A stretch of DNA of 64,000 nt from Telopea speciosissima (Eukaryota > Streptophyta > Magnoliopsida > Proteales > Proteaceae): NCBI RefSeq assembly GCF_018873765.1, contig NC_057918.1, positions 66,032,871-66,096,870 on the forward strand. The letters run 5' to 3'. Of this stretch, positions 11,109-23,199 are shown piece by piece. The translations under genes were made by a program, and so were the position numbers. Below the pieces are notes generated by a model. The model was not told where the DNA came from. It worked only from the letters and a program-made list of their open reading frames with translations, and searched no databases. Numbering within the stretch: position 1 is the stretch's first letter; each line of letters begins with the position of its first letter.

Positions 11109-13093
11109 TCAGGGAATGTAATATAAGGAATTGGGAAGCTTAAATGTTCTCATGGCACTAGGAAATCCCAAGAGGCTGGGCCACTGTGATCCAACCATTC
11201 CCCATAGACGATAGCCCTCATTGATCAACTTCTTCCTCTGCTCTGCTTTGTACTCTTGCACTGTCATGCCATTGTCCTCATCTTTCCTATTATAAACACA
11301 TAGTTACTGAATTAATGACTAATCTTGAGATAAATAGAAAGGGAAAAGAAGAGAATTGAGAAAATTAAGAATCTAAATTTTTATTTAACAAAGTGAAAGG
11401 ATAGAATTTTACCAACCTTAGTATGAGACCAGACCACCCTGTGAAACCAACCTTAAAGAGGTTGTCAGTTGTGGGATCCCTGAGGTGCTCTCCTCTTGAA
11501 GAGATTAAGAAGATCTTCAACCCTTTCCCTTTTATCTCTTTGAAGAGGTTCATTGTGTGCTCAAGAGCTGGAGCATTCCTCTCCCACACCCATTTTTCAA
11601 AGGAGGCAATGTTAAACTTCTCCCCTCTGAACAAAATGTCTAACCAAAGTCAGTAGCAATATGCTTAATAAAACCATCTTCATTTTTGTATTAATCCTAA
11701 GAATTGCTCAATAAGCATGGTTTTAGAAATTGGATCGGAATCGGCTGACATCGATCTCAATTAATGCCAATTGCTACAATCTATTTTGGAATTGGCATGA
11801 ATGTTCTTTGATGGAGAGCAGGCCTTGGTGCAACGGTAAGGTTGCTCCATTTGACCAAGTGGTTACGGGTTTGAGTCTGGAAACAATCTCACCACAAAAA
11901 CAGGGGTAAGGCTGCGTATGTACATTATGACCCTCCCCAAACCCTGAAGTGATGGGAGCCTCGTGCACTAGGTTCCAATCGAAGTGCTAATGTGGATGGT
12001 ATAGACTATCCATGCAGCCACATCAAGGTCAAAAGGCACACACGTAAGTCACTCTTGAGGAGGTGAAGTGGCGAACACGTAGGTCACTCTTGGCCATGTA
12101 GGTGGATTGAAAATCTCAGTGTCTAGCTGGCGTTGGGCTCCTCTGTAGCGCAACACAGAGTGTAGCGCACATCTCACGGCCCACAGTGCTTGGGCACGCA
12201 GCCCAACACCCCACCTGTGTGTTGGGCTGCATGCCCAAGCACTGTGGGCCATCCAATGGTGCGCTACAGAGGACCCAAATCTGTCTGGCTGGGGCATATG
12301 GTGTAGTTACAGATGGGCCTTGATATCTCAGCAAAACCCATCCCATACTAATCCAAATATTGTTATCGTTCACACCCAATATTGTTATCGTTCACGGGGT
12401 GAGGGTCTTGCATCTTATGTATGTATGGATTCAAATCCAAGTGTAGTACCATTGCATACTTCATTGTTTCTAGATGTACATTAATTACCTAAGGATCTAT
12501 AAAATAAAAAATGAGACTGAGAAAGATTATCTATTATGATGAGATCTGAGAAGAAAGACTGCAAGATCTGACAAAGGGAAAGAAATGGAGACCGGATCAG
12601 CTCCCCGTACATGGAGAGTAACAACTCTACTGCAGGATCTGATCCGGGCTCAAGAAAATGTTGTAGATTGTGGAAGCAATTGGGAAGAAAGTAGAGATAA
12701 GTACCCGTTGCAATGTTTCTTGAAGTAAGGAACAGTGGAGAGGAGGGTATCGTCGACATCGAAAACCCAGGCATCCTTACCATCACCGGTCAACTTGAAG
12801 GTGCTGCTGAGATAGATTGTGGATTCCTCCAGAGCTTTCTCGGAATCAACCTTGAACTGAGTGGAACTCATGTACTTTCCGATGTAGTCTGTGCATTCTT
12901 CTGGGACAGTTTCGAAGTTACGGATGTTGTGGAGTTCCACATTAATCCTCCAAGCTTCACAGTAGTTCTTGAGGGTTATCTTCAACTCATTCGTGTTCTT
13001 CTCTATCCTCTGGTTCCAGATATTCCAGTCTGCAACTGCTAATCCAACAAAGAAACTACAGAAGCACAGCAAGAAACCCAGATTTCTTCCCAT
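11109..13093 (-). CDS. HAD acid phosphatase / vegetative storage protein-like, copy A
   Basis: Secreted plant acid phosphatase (HAD class B, stem glycoprotein/VSP type) in three exons: 13093-12705, 11626-11417 and 11286-11109, GT-AG, 258 residues, a normal family length. The start MGRNLGFLLCFCSFF gives a signal peptide ending at VADWN; upstream ATGs would only add a Lys-rich leader. Motif I is FDVDDTLLS (nucleophile Asp present), motif II is FLISSRGEHL, and a Lys lies in EYKAEQR. The last motif reads GSQWPSLLG where the family usually has GDQWSDL, so both acidic residues are Ser. The C-terminus FKLPN-YYIP is typical. Intron 1 holds an Au-like SINE and a MITE. Compared with copy D, about 38 bases including a TATAAAG are missing upstream of the ATG. 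Phosphatase, storage or both are possible roles. Confidence 0.9.
11811..11975 (+). mobile_element. Au-like SINE
   Basis: tRNA-derived SINE with a box A-like TGGTGCAACGGTAAGG, a box B-like GGGTTTGAGTCTGG, then GGGTAAGGCTGCGTA, GACCCTCCCC and GGGAGCCTCGTGCACT, the order typical of plant Au SINEs. It lies in intron 1 of copy A. The same insertion is in copy D (38466), so it predates the duplication. Confidence 0.8.
12131..12283. mobile_element. Palindromic Mutator-like MITE, family 1
   Basis: A 153-base fold-back element with ends TTGGGCTCCTCTGTAGCGC and, inverted, TTTGGGTCCTCTGTAGCGC. It is flanked by 9-base duplications TCTAGCTGG (12122-12130) and TCTGGCTGG (12284-12292). Copy D has the single empty site TCTAGCTGG at 38966-38974. 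It shares its ends with the element at 28107. Confidence 0.85.
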
Positions 13094-13442
13094 TTTCTTT
13101 TTCTTCTTCTTCTTGTTCTTTCCGATCAAAAGACAAAAAGGAGAGTTTTGGGTCTTTGGCTTTTAATTGAATCAGTCATTGAATGGGATGATGGTTTGAA
13201 AATTGAAATAAATTCACATGGGTGGTGGCCGGCAAGTGGGGTCCTCTCTCATTTGTATATCATTTCCTGCTCAGCCCCATTAGACTATTAAAGATTTAAA
13301 GTTCATGTGCTATGATTAATAAATCTATGTTTAGATTAAATTAAAATTGGTTATTATGGAAGTCGTCTGTCTCCCATAAATGGAATTGGGCTGTTTTGAT
13401 ATGATTTCTATTTCATTTTCATGAGATCATAAATTAAAATTA

Positions 13443-15123
13443 GGGTAAAGTACACTTACCCCCCGTAATGCACCCAATATTCCTTGTATCCTGCTAAGCA
13501 GTTCAATATTCCACGTACCACCCTTCAATATTCCACGTACCATTCTTGCTTTACAACCCAAATGCTAGATAGGTCCAATCCGTTAAATACCACCATTAGA
13601 TGCCAAAATTTTGACTATTTTACTATTTGTTCCATTTTCTTAAATCTGATAAGACGTAATTACCCTCACTTATTTGTTGTCCTAAACTAATTGAAAATGA
13701 TTACCCACCTTTGTTTTATTTTAAAAAATGAAAAGACCTAATTGCCCTCATTTATGTATTACCCTAACCTAATTTGAAAAGACTATTTTACCCCTAAATA
13801 CTTGTTCCTAAAAACCCCAAAATGCCCTCATCTTCCCCAAATCATCATCTTCTTATACATACCCACCACCACCACCACAACCACCGCCACCGCCACCGCA
13901 ACCACCACCACCACCACCACCACCACTGCCACCCAACTCGACAATCGACAATTGACAATCGATAATCGCCGCCGCTGCCACCGTGAACTGAAGGGAACCC
14001 TTTTTTGAATAAAATCTGGAACCCTGCAAGCCTGTTTCTCTTCTATCCGACACTTGCAACAACCGATCACTGAGACGAATAACACCTTTGCTGAGAAGAT
14101 GAATGGAGACCCACGTTCGATTGCAGAAATTTCAAGTAATAGCGACTGAGGATTATTACAGACATATTAATACTTAAAATAAAAAAGGGGTGAAGAATAT
14201 GAGAGAAGGGAGAAGATGGGACGATGGAGTTTTGGTTGTGGGATTGGGTTTGGTTGAGTGGAAAGAGAAAAGAGATGGCTGGGGTTTGATATGGAATAAA
14301 AACTAGAAAATAGGAATTGAAGATAAAGAAGTGGGTTCGGTGGAGATTAGAAGAGGGATTTCATCTCTCGAAGATGGATTTTTAGATGGAGAAGGGAGAA
14401 TAGGGTATTGGAGATTGGGGTTTAAAGATGGGAAAACAAAAAACAAATGGATTTGGTAGGTCTCAGAAATGCGATGGAGATGGTAAGAAAAGAAATCAAA
14501 ATAAAAGAAGGAGAAGTGGAGAAGAAGAAGACGATGTCGGACGAGAGTCTTCTACCCCGGCTCAGGAAAGCTTTGAGTTGTCTCGTCTCAGTGCTCCTTT
14601 TTTCTTTTACTCCCTCACTCTGCTGCTCTCTGTTTCTCTCATTTGTCTTAGAACCCAAAGCCAATGGTGGTTGGTGGCGGTGGTGGTGGTGGTGGTGGTG
14701 GGTATGTAAAAGAAGATGATGATTTGGGGAAGATGAGGGCATTTTGGGGTTTTTAGAAACAAGTATTTAGGGGTAAAATAGTCTTTTGAAATTAGGTTAG
14801 GGTAATACATAAATGAGGGCAATTAGGTCTTTTCATTTATAAAAATAAAACAAAGGGTAAAATGGTCATTTTCAATTAGTTTAGGGCAACAAATAAGTGA
14901 GGGTAATTAAGTCTTTTCAGATTTAAGAAAATGGAACAAAGGGTAAAATGGTTAAAATTTTGGCATCTAACGGTGGTATTTAACGGATTGGACCTATCTG
15001 ACATTTGGGGTGTAAAGCAAGGGTTGTACATGGAATATTGAAGGGTGGTAGGTAGAATATTGAGCCATTTAGGGGGGTACGAGGAATATTGGGTGCATTA
15101 TAGGGGGTATGTGTATTTTATCC
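13443..15123. mobile_element. Mutator-like element with about 420-base terminal inverted repeats
   Basis: The left arm (from GGGTAAAGTACACTTACCCC, about 13443-13865) is repeated inverted at about 14685-15123, whose inverted end reads GGATAAAATACAC. Flanking TTAAAATTA at 13434-13442 and 15124-15132 is a perfect 9-base duplication. The paralogous empty site has one TTAAAATTA at 41055-41063. The interior (13930-14680) has CCA/GGT runs and no transposase, so it is non-autonomous. It sits upstream of phosphatase copy A. Confidence 0.9.
13862..13926. repeat. (CCA)n-rich microsatellite
   Basis: Imperfect CCA/CCG trinucleotide run at the inner edge of the left arm; its inverted (GGT)n partner is at 14668-14702. 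Confidence 0.85.
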
Positions 15124-15132
15124 TTAAAATTA

Positions 15133-15440
15133 TGGTTAAATACGTATACCCCTTTAAATGGACCCAATATTCCTCATGCACCCCTAAGGTTCTGATAAGT
15201 TCACACGCACCCCTTCAAAATTTCATGTACGCCCTGCATTGTTCAATCTAAAGCCATTTAAGTCTACACTATTAATTTTAGGCGTTAAATGCTAAAAAAA
15301 AATTTATTGACCAAACTACCCTTTCTTCTAACTACTCCTAAAATTTGAAAAGACCTTATTGCCCTAACCTATTTGTTCATAAATTGAAAAGACTATTTTG
15401 CCTACCCTACTTCTTCTTAAAACCTAATCCCGACTAATAT
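15133..15440. mobile_element. Arm fragment of a related long-TIR element
   Basis: Starting GGTTAAATACGTATACCCC, it repeats the phrasing of the preceding element's arm (GACCCAATATTCCTC, then AAAAGACCTTATTGCCC) but has no inverted partner. It is probably a truncated related element inserted beside or into the first. Confidence 0.5.
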
Positions 15441-15794
15441 CACCGTTGCATACCTACTTGGAGAGAGAAACCAAATACGAAGAGTGGAGAGCACTTGTTG
15501 CTCCGGCGAGGCAACCACCTCCTTGCTCCGTGACGACTTCCTAAACGAGTGGTCACAGTACAGGGCTTGAACTTGGTTAAGCATGGTTAGGCCCGACTAA
15601 GACCGATCGAGCCCGATCAATTGACACCTTTATTATATATATATATATATGAAAAAATTAAACATGATAATTCGGTGGCATGGTTCCTGCGCCTAGGACC
15701 ACGTCAAATTATCACTCAAACCCCAATGAACTAAATGAGTTGTTATTGGCCCCCGAGCTGGTGTAGGCGCTATACGACGAGATAGCTTTCACAA

Positions 15795-16110
15795 TTCGTG
15801 GTCTCGCCAAATTTCAGAAGGAATTCAAATTCGGAACACCACTTCAGATCCTGGTCTAACCTATTTCGAACCTTGAGGGAAGAAAACCAAGAGACTCTTC
15901 CAGCGAGCGATTGAGCCTTGAGGGAAGAAAACCAAGAGGCTCTTCCTGAGAGAGAGAGAGAGAGAGACTCTTTTCCCAATGGATTATGGCAGCTGAAGCA
16001 ATTGAGTCCCTCGGGAAATAAACAAACTTCCGAACCAACAGATATCCAAGTTACGAAGTACAATAAGATGATAATAAGAACTCTGCGGAGGGTCATGAGT
16101 GCATAAAAAC
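15795..16110. repeat. 5' flank of BMT5-like copy 1, duplicated at 46510-46842
   Basis: Contains two copies of a unit around TTGAGCCTTGAGGGAAGAAA, a (GA)n run at 15949-15966, and CTGAAGCAATTGAGTC. The paralogous flank of copy 2 ends at the retrotransposon insertion at 46842. This is likely the promoter/5' UTR region of the gene. Confidence 0.7.
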
Positions 16111-16131
16111 TGAAAGGTTAAGAACTGAGAA

Positions 16132-17936
16132 ATGGAAGAAGAACAGGAATGGATCATGCACTACAGCCGCTCTCATAAGATGTTACTCGTTGGAGAAGGT
16201 GATTTCTCTTTCTCTGCATGTTTGGCCAGGGCATTTGGTTCCGCTAAGAACATGGTCTCTACGTCCCTTGATTGCAGAAGTACGTCCCTTTAAATCTCTC
16301 CCGCTTCCCTTCCTTTTCTATTTTCTATGATATTGGATGAGTTCTTTTTAACTCTAATAGTGTTCATGGAAACACAGAAACCGTAATGGTCAAGCACCCA
16401 ACAGCAAAGGCAAACTTGGAGGAATTGAAGAAACTGGGCTGCACCATTCTCCATGAAGTAGACTGTCACACCATGAACAAACACTCTTTTCTCAAAGCTA
16501 CGACATTTGATCGAATAATCTTCAATTTTCCCCATGCGGGCTTTTATTACCTATGGGAACATGAGCAAGCCCAAATCAAGTGAGTTAAGACTGCAACTCA
16601 AACCAATGAATTTGCAAGTTTAAAATAGGAAATGCATCCTAATACTTTGGGGAATATTTGATTGAATTAGGCTATGAAATTTCATACTTAGCTAATCTAG
16701 ACCTTTTTCCTTTTCATCCAAAAGCCGGAATACCTATATCATCTAATGAGCTTGATTGGGTAGAGCCCAATACAGGAAATGATCTCCTTAATAGGTAATG
16801 GATTTTTTTGTTAATCCCCTCTAATCTATTAAGCTTGTTTTATATGTGAGCCTATCCATGAAAGAGACCACCTCCTGTATTGGGCTCTATCCATCCAAGC
16901 CCCATCAGTTAATACTTATCCATTAATCCAACCCTTACAATAACTGGATCTTAATCCATTATATATATATATATATATTTTTATTTTGGGAGGTGGGGGG
17001 CGGGGAGAGGGATAGATTACCCATACATGATGAAAACATTATATTGGATACCCAATATACATGTAATGATAAAATGCATAAATTAATGTAATGGAAAAAA
17101 ATATCTACTTGCGGTGTTTCCTATGCCCCCTAACAGGGCACCGTGAGATGACACATTTGCCCTCTGGATAGATATGGTCAAGATTCTTGTGTAGAGACGA
17201 TGCGACCAAGTAGAGATCTCTTTCTCTTAATGTAAATATATTAAAAGTACATCTGATTTAAGAGGGTAGTCAATAATGTTATATTTTCACTTACAGTCTT
17301 CATGCCAATTTCTTGGAATAAAATAAGTTTCATTTTGATTCTAGTACTTGATAAACTATATATGGGAGAATGTTCCTTGTGTCGCAGCAGCCTGTGCCCA
17401 GGCACATGAACAGCTTGTACAGGGAGGTAGGGTGGTCAATGTGCCTGGGCACAGGCTGCACTGCGGCAAAGAGAACAGCTATATATATTTAAATTTGATT
17501 CCCTGTATATGTTGGGCAACCCTTGTACCTAACCGACTTGATCGACCTTGGATTTAATACTTAATGTCTTCCCAGGCTTCACCAGAATGTAGTGCAAGGC
17601 TTCTTTAGGAGTGCACGTGACATGCTTACAACCAATGGTGAAGTTCACGTGACTCACAAGACAAGTCACCCTTTCAGTAAGTGGGAGGTGGAGAAACTAG
17701 CCAAAGAAGCTGGACTATGTTTGGCTAAAGAAGTAGAGTTCAAAATCCAGGATTATCCGGGTTATCACAACAAGAGAGGAGATGGAAATAGAAGCAATGA
17801 GTCTTTCCCTGTGGGAATGTGCAGCACTTTCAAGTTCATACTGTCAATCCATACTATACCTGCATGTACATCTTTAGATGCAGTTGCATGTTTGTGGTTG
17901 GACCGGTATGATCCAATTTGGAAACCCAGATCGTGA
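16132..17936 (+). CDS. BMT5-like 25S rRNA (uracil-N3) methyltransferase (DUF2431), copy 1
   Basis: Matches the plant DUF2431 / BMT5-like family; yeast BMT5 methylates a 25S rRNA uridine with S-adenosylmethionine. Exons 16132-16279, 16378-16579 and 17576-17936 are in phase with GT-AG borders and give 236 residues. The glycine-rich SAM site is LLVGEGDFSFSACLARAFG. Then come the family phrases HPTAKANLEELKKLGC, VDCHTM and FDRIIFNFPHAGF. Exon 3 has NGEVHVTHKTSHPFSKWEVE, DYPGYHNKRGDG and ESFPVGMCSTFKF. It ends 15 residues earlier than copy 2 because of a TGA where copy 2 reads on; the extra tail lies beyond the conserved domain. Intron 2 holds a MITE (17364-17477) absent from copy 2. It looks functional. 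Confidence 0.9.
17364..17477. mobile_element. Palindromic Mutator-like MITE, family 2
   Basis: A 114-base fold-back element in intron 2. The arms contain AGCCTGTGCCCAGGCACAT and its complement, with TGTTC(C/T)(T/C)T near each end. Flanks ACTATATAT (17355-17363) and GCTATATAT (17478-17486) match at 8 of 9 bases. Copy 2 lacks it. Confidence 0.8.
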
Positions 17937-18029
17937 AAAACTCGATCCAAACTTATATTTAAAGAGTATTTTGAAATTTAATTATTTTGTTTGTGTCATA
18001 CTTATAATATTTTACCGAGAAAGTTTCCT

Positions 18030-18125
18030 CTTTGCGAAACGAGGGTATGACTGCACATTATAACCCTCCTCAGACTCTGTAGTGACCCGAGAGCCTCGTG
18101 CACTTTGGGTAGGCCCTTTTTTTTT
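18030..18125 (+). mobile_element. Au-like SINE 3' fragment
   Basis: GAGGGTATGACTGCACATTA, then CCCTCCTCAGACTCTGTAG, then GAGCCTCGTGCACTTTGGG and a T-run: the 3' half of the SINE type at 11811. It recurs downstream of copy 2 at 60350-60440. Confidence 0.6.
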
Positions 18126-18129
18126 TTAA

Positions 18130-19870
18130 TATTTTTTATGTTTTTATGTTATTTTATAGGAGATTGATAATACTTAGGTTAGTAGTTTCAATTTCTTATT
18201 AATTAACATCAATTTGTTTTGTCATACTTGTAATCTTTTATAGGCTCTACATCTAAAATAAAATTAAAAAAAAAAATTCTTTTATAGGCTCTCACTAGGC
18301 TTTTGTTGTTGAGAGTTAAGATTATGTTCGGATGCCAAGAAATAAAAAATAGAATAACATACAAATCATGATGACACAATGATTGATCAATGTGTCTATT
18401 TTTCTCCTCAAATTCAAAAATATTTAAATATTTTTCTCTTTTCTCGGCATCCAAACACAGCCTAACGGATGATAAATTCTAATAAATGCAGTTATGGACA
18501 AACTCTTATCAATATTACCTAAAACCCCTCTGTTCATGAATCTTATTAGTAAATTATTAGAATTTCCAAAAGAAGTAATCCACTTCAAAGTTCACTTGTT
18601 AGTTTACAGGTGTAAAAAACTTGGTATGCGTAACTGGAATCTATCGGTCAAAAATCAAAACCAAAATGACCAGTAAACGGTTTGGTGTCGGACCCAGGCC
18701 AATTATTATTCGGGTGTTTACGGTGTTTGATGGGTACCTAGTACCTACCGAGAATCAATGACATCGGTAACCATCCGTGTCGGGCTTTTCGGTGCTTGAT
18801 GGGTACCTAACCGAGACTCAATGATATCGGTAACCATCCAGGACTGACCGACGTTTATAGCACAATTAATCGGTTTACTGGTTGTTGATAGCTAGTTTAT
18901 AGTCTAATTAGTTCATTTAAAGATTGATTCTAGCCCAATTAACTTGATCTCAATTATCGATGATATATAAATGTGTCCATGACCAAACCATGAAGTTACG
19001 GTGCGGGGCCTTAAATACGAGGGGATTGAATAGGTCCGATCAAAACTGATTGGAATTGACCAGTTGACACCCTTTTCTTTACATGTAAGGTGTTTGAACT
19101 ATTCTTGAAATCATGAAATTGCAATTCCTTTCTTATAATTGGATTTATTCACTTCCTGTTGTTTGATGGCTAAAAAGGGGTGAGAAAATTGTGAGGGTGG
19201 ATCCCACAAATTGTGGGTTGAATTGACAAACAAAGGAAGGAAATAATGGAATTTGCATTTTGTAGTGGAGGGTGGGATTTAGTGGGAGAGAGAGGAAATG
19301 GACATGGGATGGGATTCTGTAAGGGAAAAAAAAAAAAATAGGAAAAGAAGAGAGGTAGACTCAAAAATAACTTTTCCATGAATGGTACCAAAACTTTGAA
19401 AGTGAATGGCGTGAGAAAGAGAAAAAAGGGTGTGCCACCTCACTAGTTAAGAATAAATGTATTTAATGAACTTGTCTTGAAGTTTTTCACCCCCATCAAA
19501 TCAAACAGTCACATTTATAGTAATTTGTGGGAAATAAGTACAAGTTTTTTAAGATCCGTGGTGGGTCAAATTGGTTGAGGTTCGCATTCAATTTCAATCT
19601 TACATGCTCTAGTACAGGGATGTAAACTAACTAGAGGAAGATGAAAATTGAAATAGTGATTAATTTTAAAAATTATAATTGAAATAAATGTCCAAACACC
19701 AATTGTAGGTGCCGCCCAAATTGCAGCTATGTTCCTGCTACCCCAATTGTAGGCAACACGTTTTTTAATCCATAAGGGTATTATGGAAAATACAAAAAGC
19801 TGAGAAGGTACTGTAAACAATGCTACGGTCCATGGCATCATGATGGTTCACCTTGGTAAACTAATAAACA
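18130..19870. repeat. Duplicated intergenic region between BMT5-like and phosphatase genes
   Basis: Shared with 60440-61800, including a repeat-derived stretch (about 18640-19080, matching 61130-61560) with GGTTTGGTGTCGGACCCA and TTGACACCC. I see no gene. It links copies 1 and B in block 1, and copies 2 and E in block 2. Confidence 0.7.
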
Positions 19871-19878
19871 TTATACTT

Positions 19879-21560
19879 TGAGGTCCAAACTCTTAGGATC
19901 TCCAGGGTTGTTCCCAGGGCACCCTAGGGTTGCCCTAGGGAACTCCGAATATGTCAGCTGTGCATCTTATTTTCAATTTTTATGATTTTCCATGGTCGCC
20001 CATGGGTGTCCTACGGTGACCCTAATAGGGTTTAGTATGACAAACCAATGCCCAGTCCATCTCTTTGATGTCTATGAAATTATGGGATCCATGTAAAGGA
20101 GAAACACATCTCTATTCCATCCTATGAAAAGAGGGATCCATCCCATACTCGAATGCGCAGTGGAACGGAATCGATTTGGGTTACTTTCACATCCCATGAA
20201 TAATCATAAAATTAAAACAACAGGAATTAACATAAATTTGCTAACCTGATGAGCCTCAATTGTTGCTCCTCCAATATACAGTGGTTCTTCCTCCAACAAG
20301 CACTCCAAGTAAACAGATCTGAACATCCAATGGTGCAGCCAAGGTTCTCCAAGCCAATCCTACATCCTCTTCAGTTCCTTAGTCACAGATTTGGGTTTCC
20401 AAAACCCTAACCTTCAAATTATCTAGAGAACTAGAAGAAGGGAAGAGAAAAGATCACACTAGAGAGAGGGAGAACTAAAAATGTGGGAGAGGGGGCACTG
20501 CAGAAAATGTGGAGCACTGGCCCCCCTCTGCGTATTTGGTGTTTATATAAAGCCAAGGTTTTTAAAACCCTAAATAGAAAAAATCACAGTGAGAGTCTGA
20601 CTCTCTCTCTCTCTTTGTTGGCTTAATCCGATTTAATCTCAAAGTGCTTCTAATTGGTGAAGAAGCAAAATCTAATAGGGAATAGTACAATTAATTAATT
20701 ATTTTAATTTATGAATAATTACAATTAACACCATATCCATTAATTAAATAAACAACCATTTCTATTAACAAATTCTAAATAAATCCTACATGATAATATT
20801 ATGTACCACCCCTCCACTAATCAATACCATCATTATGGAATTTAGGGCATGTACACTAGTACTGTCAAACCACATTCCATAGTACATGTCCATATAAGAG
20901 TATCTGTGTATTTGATAGGGTCCTGCAAAACTCGATAAAATATTTTAATTAAATAATTATATATAATCTATTATTTTATGTAAAATAGGTTTTGCAAAAA
21001 CCATTTCCAATATGGTACTGGATCCAGATTCTGATCCGACCATTCACAGACAACCTCAATTTTGGTGTTCCTCAATCGGACAGTGGTGACCATGTTGAGT
21101 AACTCCTTCACTCACAAAATGTTCGCGTATTCCTAAAACACCGGCTTTGACTCAATTGAGTCTCATTCATTGATGAACCAAAGAATGCGGTCACATTTTG
21201 CAGTGACAGGGTCTTCTCAGGTACAAGGTCTCGGTGACTCATGTCTGTCCCATCCTGCATCTGACAGTAATACATGAGGGAATCGACAAAGTAGATTATT
21301 TGTCAATACACACATCGAACATGTGAGTACTCGCATTCGTACCTTGACATCACATGTCTAGGCATACCCAATGCGACGATCATATGATACGGGTGTCGAG
21401 CCCAAACCCTAGTCGTGACAACTATTTTAAGTAATACTTACGGACACATAATGCTCAAAAAATTTATATCACATGTGATAATATTAAACCAGAATGTATA
21501 AAGGTTCAATACAAAGTACAACCGGACCGAACCGGGTTTGATGGACACATAAATCCAACA
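19879..21560 (-). mobile_element. Probable solo LTR, family with 42865-44596
   Basis: On the minus strand it begins TGTTGGATTTATGTGTCCAT and ends near TTTGGACCTCA, so TG...CA. It matches a second copy at 42865-44596 through most of its length. No clear flanking duplication is seen here, so the left border is less sure than in the second copy. No coding sequence is present. Confidence 0.65.
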
Positions 21561-21716
21561 AATATTTGTGAACCTAAAGGAGAAATGGATTATTCCAAGT
21601 TTGCGACTAGGATTGGGGGCAACAAGAGCATGTCTGCAACCCGGGTTGCAGCCAAAGTTTTTCCACCAAACACTTCATCTCTCCATTAAACTAAAAACAA
21701 AACAACTTACAATGCT

Positions 21717-23173
21717 TCAGGGATCATAGTATAAGGGATTGGGAAGCTTAAATGTTCTCATGGCGCTAGGAAGTTCCAAGAGACTGCTCCATTGTGATCC
21801 AACAATTCCCCATATACGATAGCCTTTACGGATCAGCAGATCCCTCTGTTCCACATTGTACTGTAGCACTGTCTTGCAGGTGTCCTCATAACTCCTATTA
21901 TATATGGATATATCCATAGTCAGCTACAATATTTAAATAGAAAGGGAAGCAGACAATAGAAATCAAACTGGACCTGGTTCCTGCCCAGTCGTGGCGAGAG
22001 TTGGACAGTCTAGTACTCAGGAGAAAAAAGTTCAGATTTGCTACCCACATGGGGATGGGTGGGGACAGATCTGAACCCTCCATGGGGGTGTGGGACCCAT
22101 CTCCATGGAAGGTTCAGATCTGTCCTCACCCATCCCCATGTGGGTAGCAAATCTAAACTCGTTTCGAGTCCGGATTAGCTACCCACGTGGGGACGGGTGG
22201 GGACAGATTTGACCCCTTCAAGGGGCATGGGTCCAACACTCTAGAGGCGGGTCCCACTCCTCCACAGAGGGTTAAAATCTGTCCTCACCCGTCCCAAAAA
22301 CAGGGGTGGATCATTTCACGTGTGGGGTCAAGATGGGACCCACCTATGAAATGACCATCCCACCCCTATTTTTGCTGTCGTGGAGCTGGACACTCTCCCA
22401 CCATAGCTGGACAGAATCCTTTTCCAATTAAAGTGCAGGAATAGAGTTTTATTACCAACCTTAGTATGAGACCAGACCACCCACAATAACCAACCTTAAT
22501 TAGGTTGTCAATTGTGGCGTCCCTGAGGTGCTCTCCCCTTGAAGAGATTAAGAAAATCTTAATCCCTTTCCTTTTTATTTTTCTGAAGAGGTGCAATGTG
22601 TGCTGAAGAGCTGGAGCCTTTCTCTCGCACACCCATTCTTCAAAAGAGGTTATGTTTAACTTCTCCCCTCTAAACAAAAAACAATGACTCGATCGTGTTA
22701 GGGATTTGGATAAAATGTACTCATCCTTAAAAGCTAGCCATTAAGGAAAAGATGCGTAAGAAATTGAGAAGAAATCAGTACCCGTAACAGTGTTTCTTGA
22801 AGTAAGGAACATTGGAGAGGAGGGTATCGTCAATGTCGAAAATCCAGGCATCCTTGCCATCACCTGTCAAGCTGAAGGTGTTGTAGAGATAGCAGTTGCA
22901 TTCCTCAATCCTCTTCTTGGAATCAATCTTGTACCGGTCAGATCTCATGTACTTGCCGATGTATTTGATGCATTCTTCTGGGACAACCTCAAAGTTAAGG
23001 ATGTTGTGGAGTTCCACATCAATCCTCCAAGTTTCACAGTAGTAGTTCTTGTGGGTTAAATTCAGCTCATTCTTGTTCTTCCCTGTATTCTGGTTCAAGA
23101 TGTTCCAGTCTGCTACTGCTAATCCAACAAGGAGGCTAAACAAGCCCAGCAACAAACCCAGATTTCTTCCCAT
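21717..23173 (-). CDS. HAD acid phosphatase / vegetative storage protein-like, copy B
   Basis: Same secreted family and structure as copy A. Exons 23173-22782, 22669-22460 and 21894-21717 are in phase and give 259 residues. The signal peptide begins MGRNLGLLLGLFSLLVG. Motif I is FDIDDTLLS and motif II is FLISSRGEHL. It carries an extra Tyr (NYYCETW) against copies A, C and D. The Lys in EYKAEQR of copies A and D is Asn here (QYNVEQR), and the last motif is GSQWSSLLE rather than GDQWSDL, so a second catalytic position may be lost. The C-terminus is LPNPLYYDP. Intron 2 holds long inverted repeats. A TATATAT at 23276-23282 is a possible TATA box. It is closest to copies C and E. Confidence 0.9.
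22040..22340. repeat. Nested inverted repeats in intron 2 of copy B
   Basis: GCTACCCACATGGGGATGGG (from 22040) pairs with its complement at about 22125-22150. A second related palindrome follows (GCTACCCACGTGGGGACGGG, with a partner near 22280). Copy E intron 2 has the same start (GCTACCCACATGGGGAC) just before its LTR. This is a fold-back element, probably present before the B/E split. Confidence 0.7.
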
Positions 23174-23199
23174 CTTCTTCTTCTTGTTCTGTATCAAAA

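Noticed and set aside
12713..13042. Long plus-strand ORFs opposite exon 1 of copies A, B, C and D (also 22790-23059, 27455-27787, 40299-40628)
   Set aside because: They are antisense shadows: the sense strand has a clear protein family, signal peptide and splice sites. Conservation of the antisense frames follows from the paralogy.
13828..14085. Val/Gly/Ala-repeat ORFs
   Set aside because: Translation of the CCA/GGT trinucleotide tract in the Mutator-like element.
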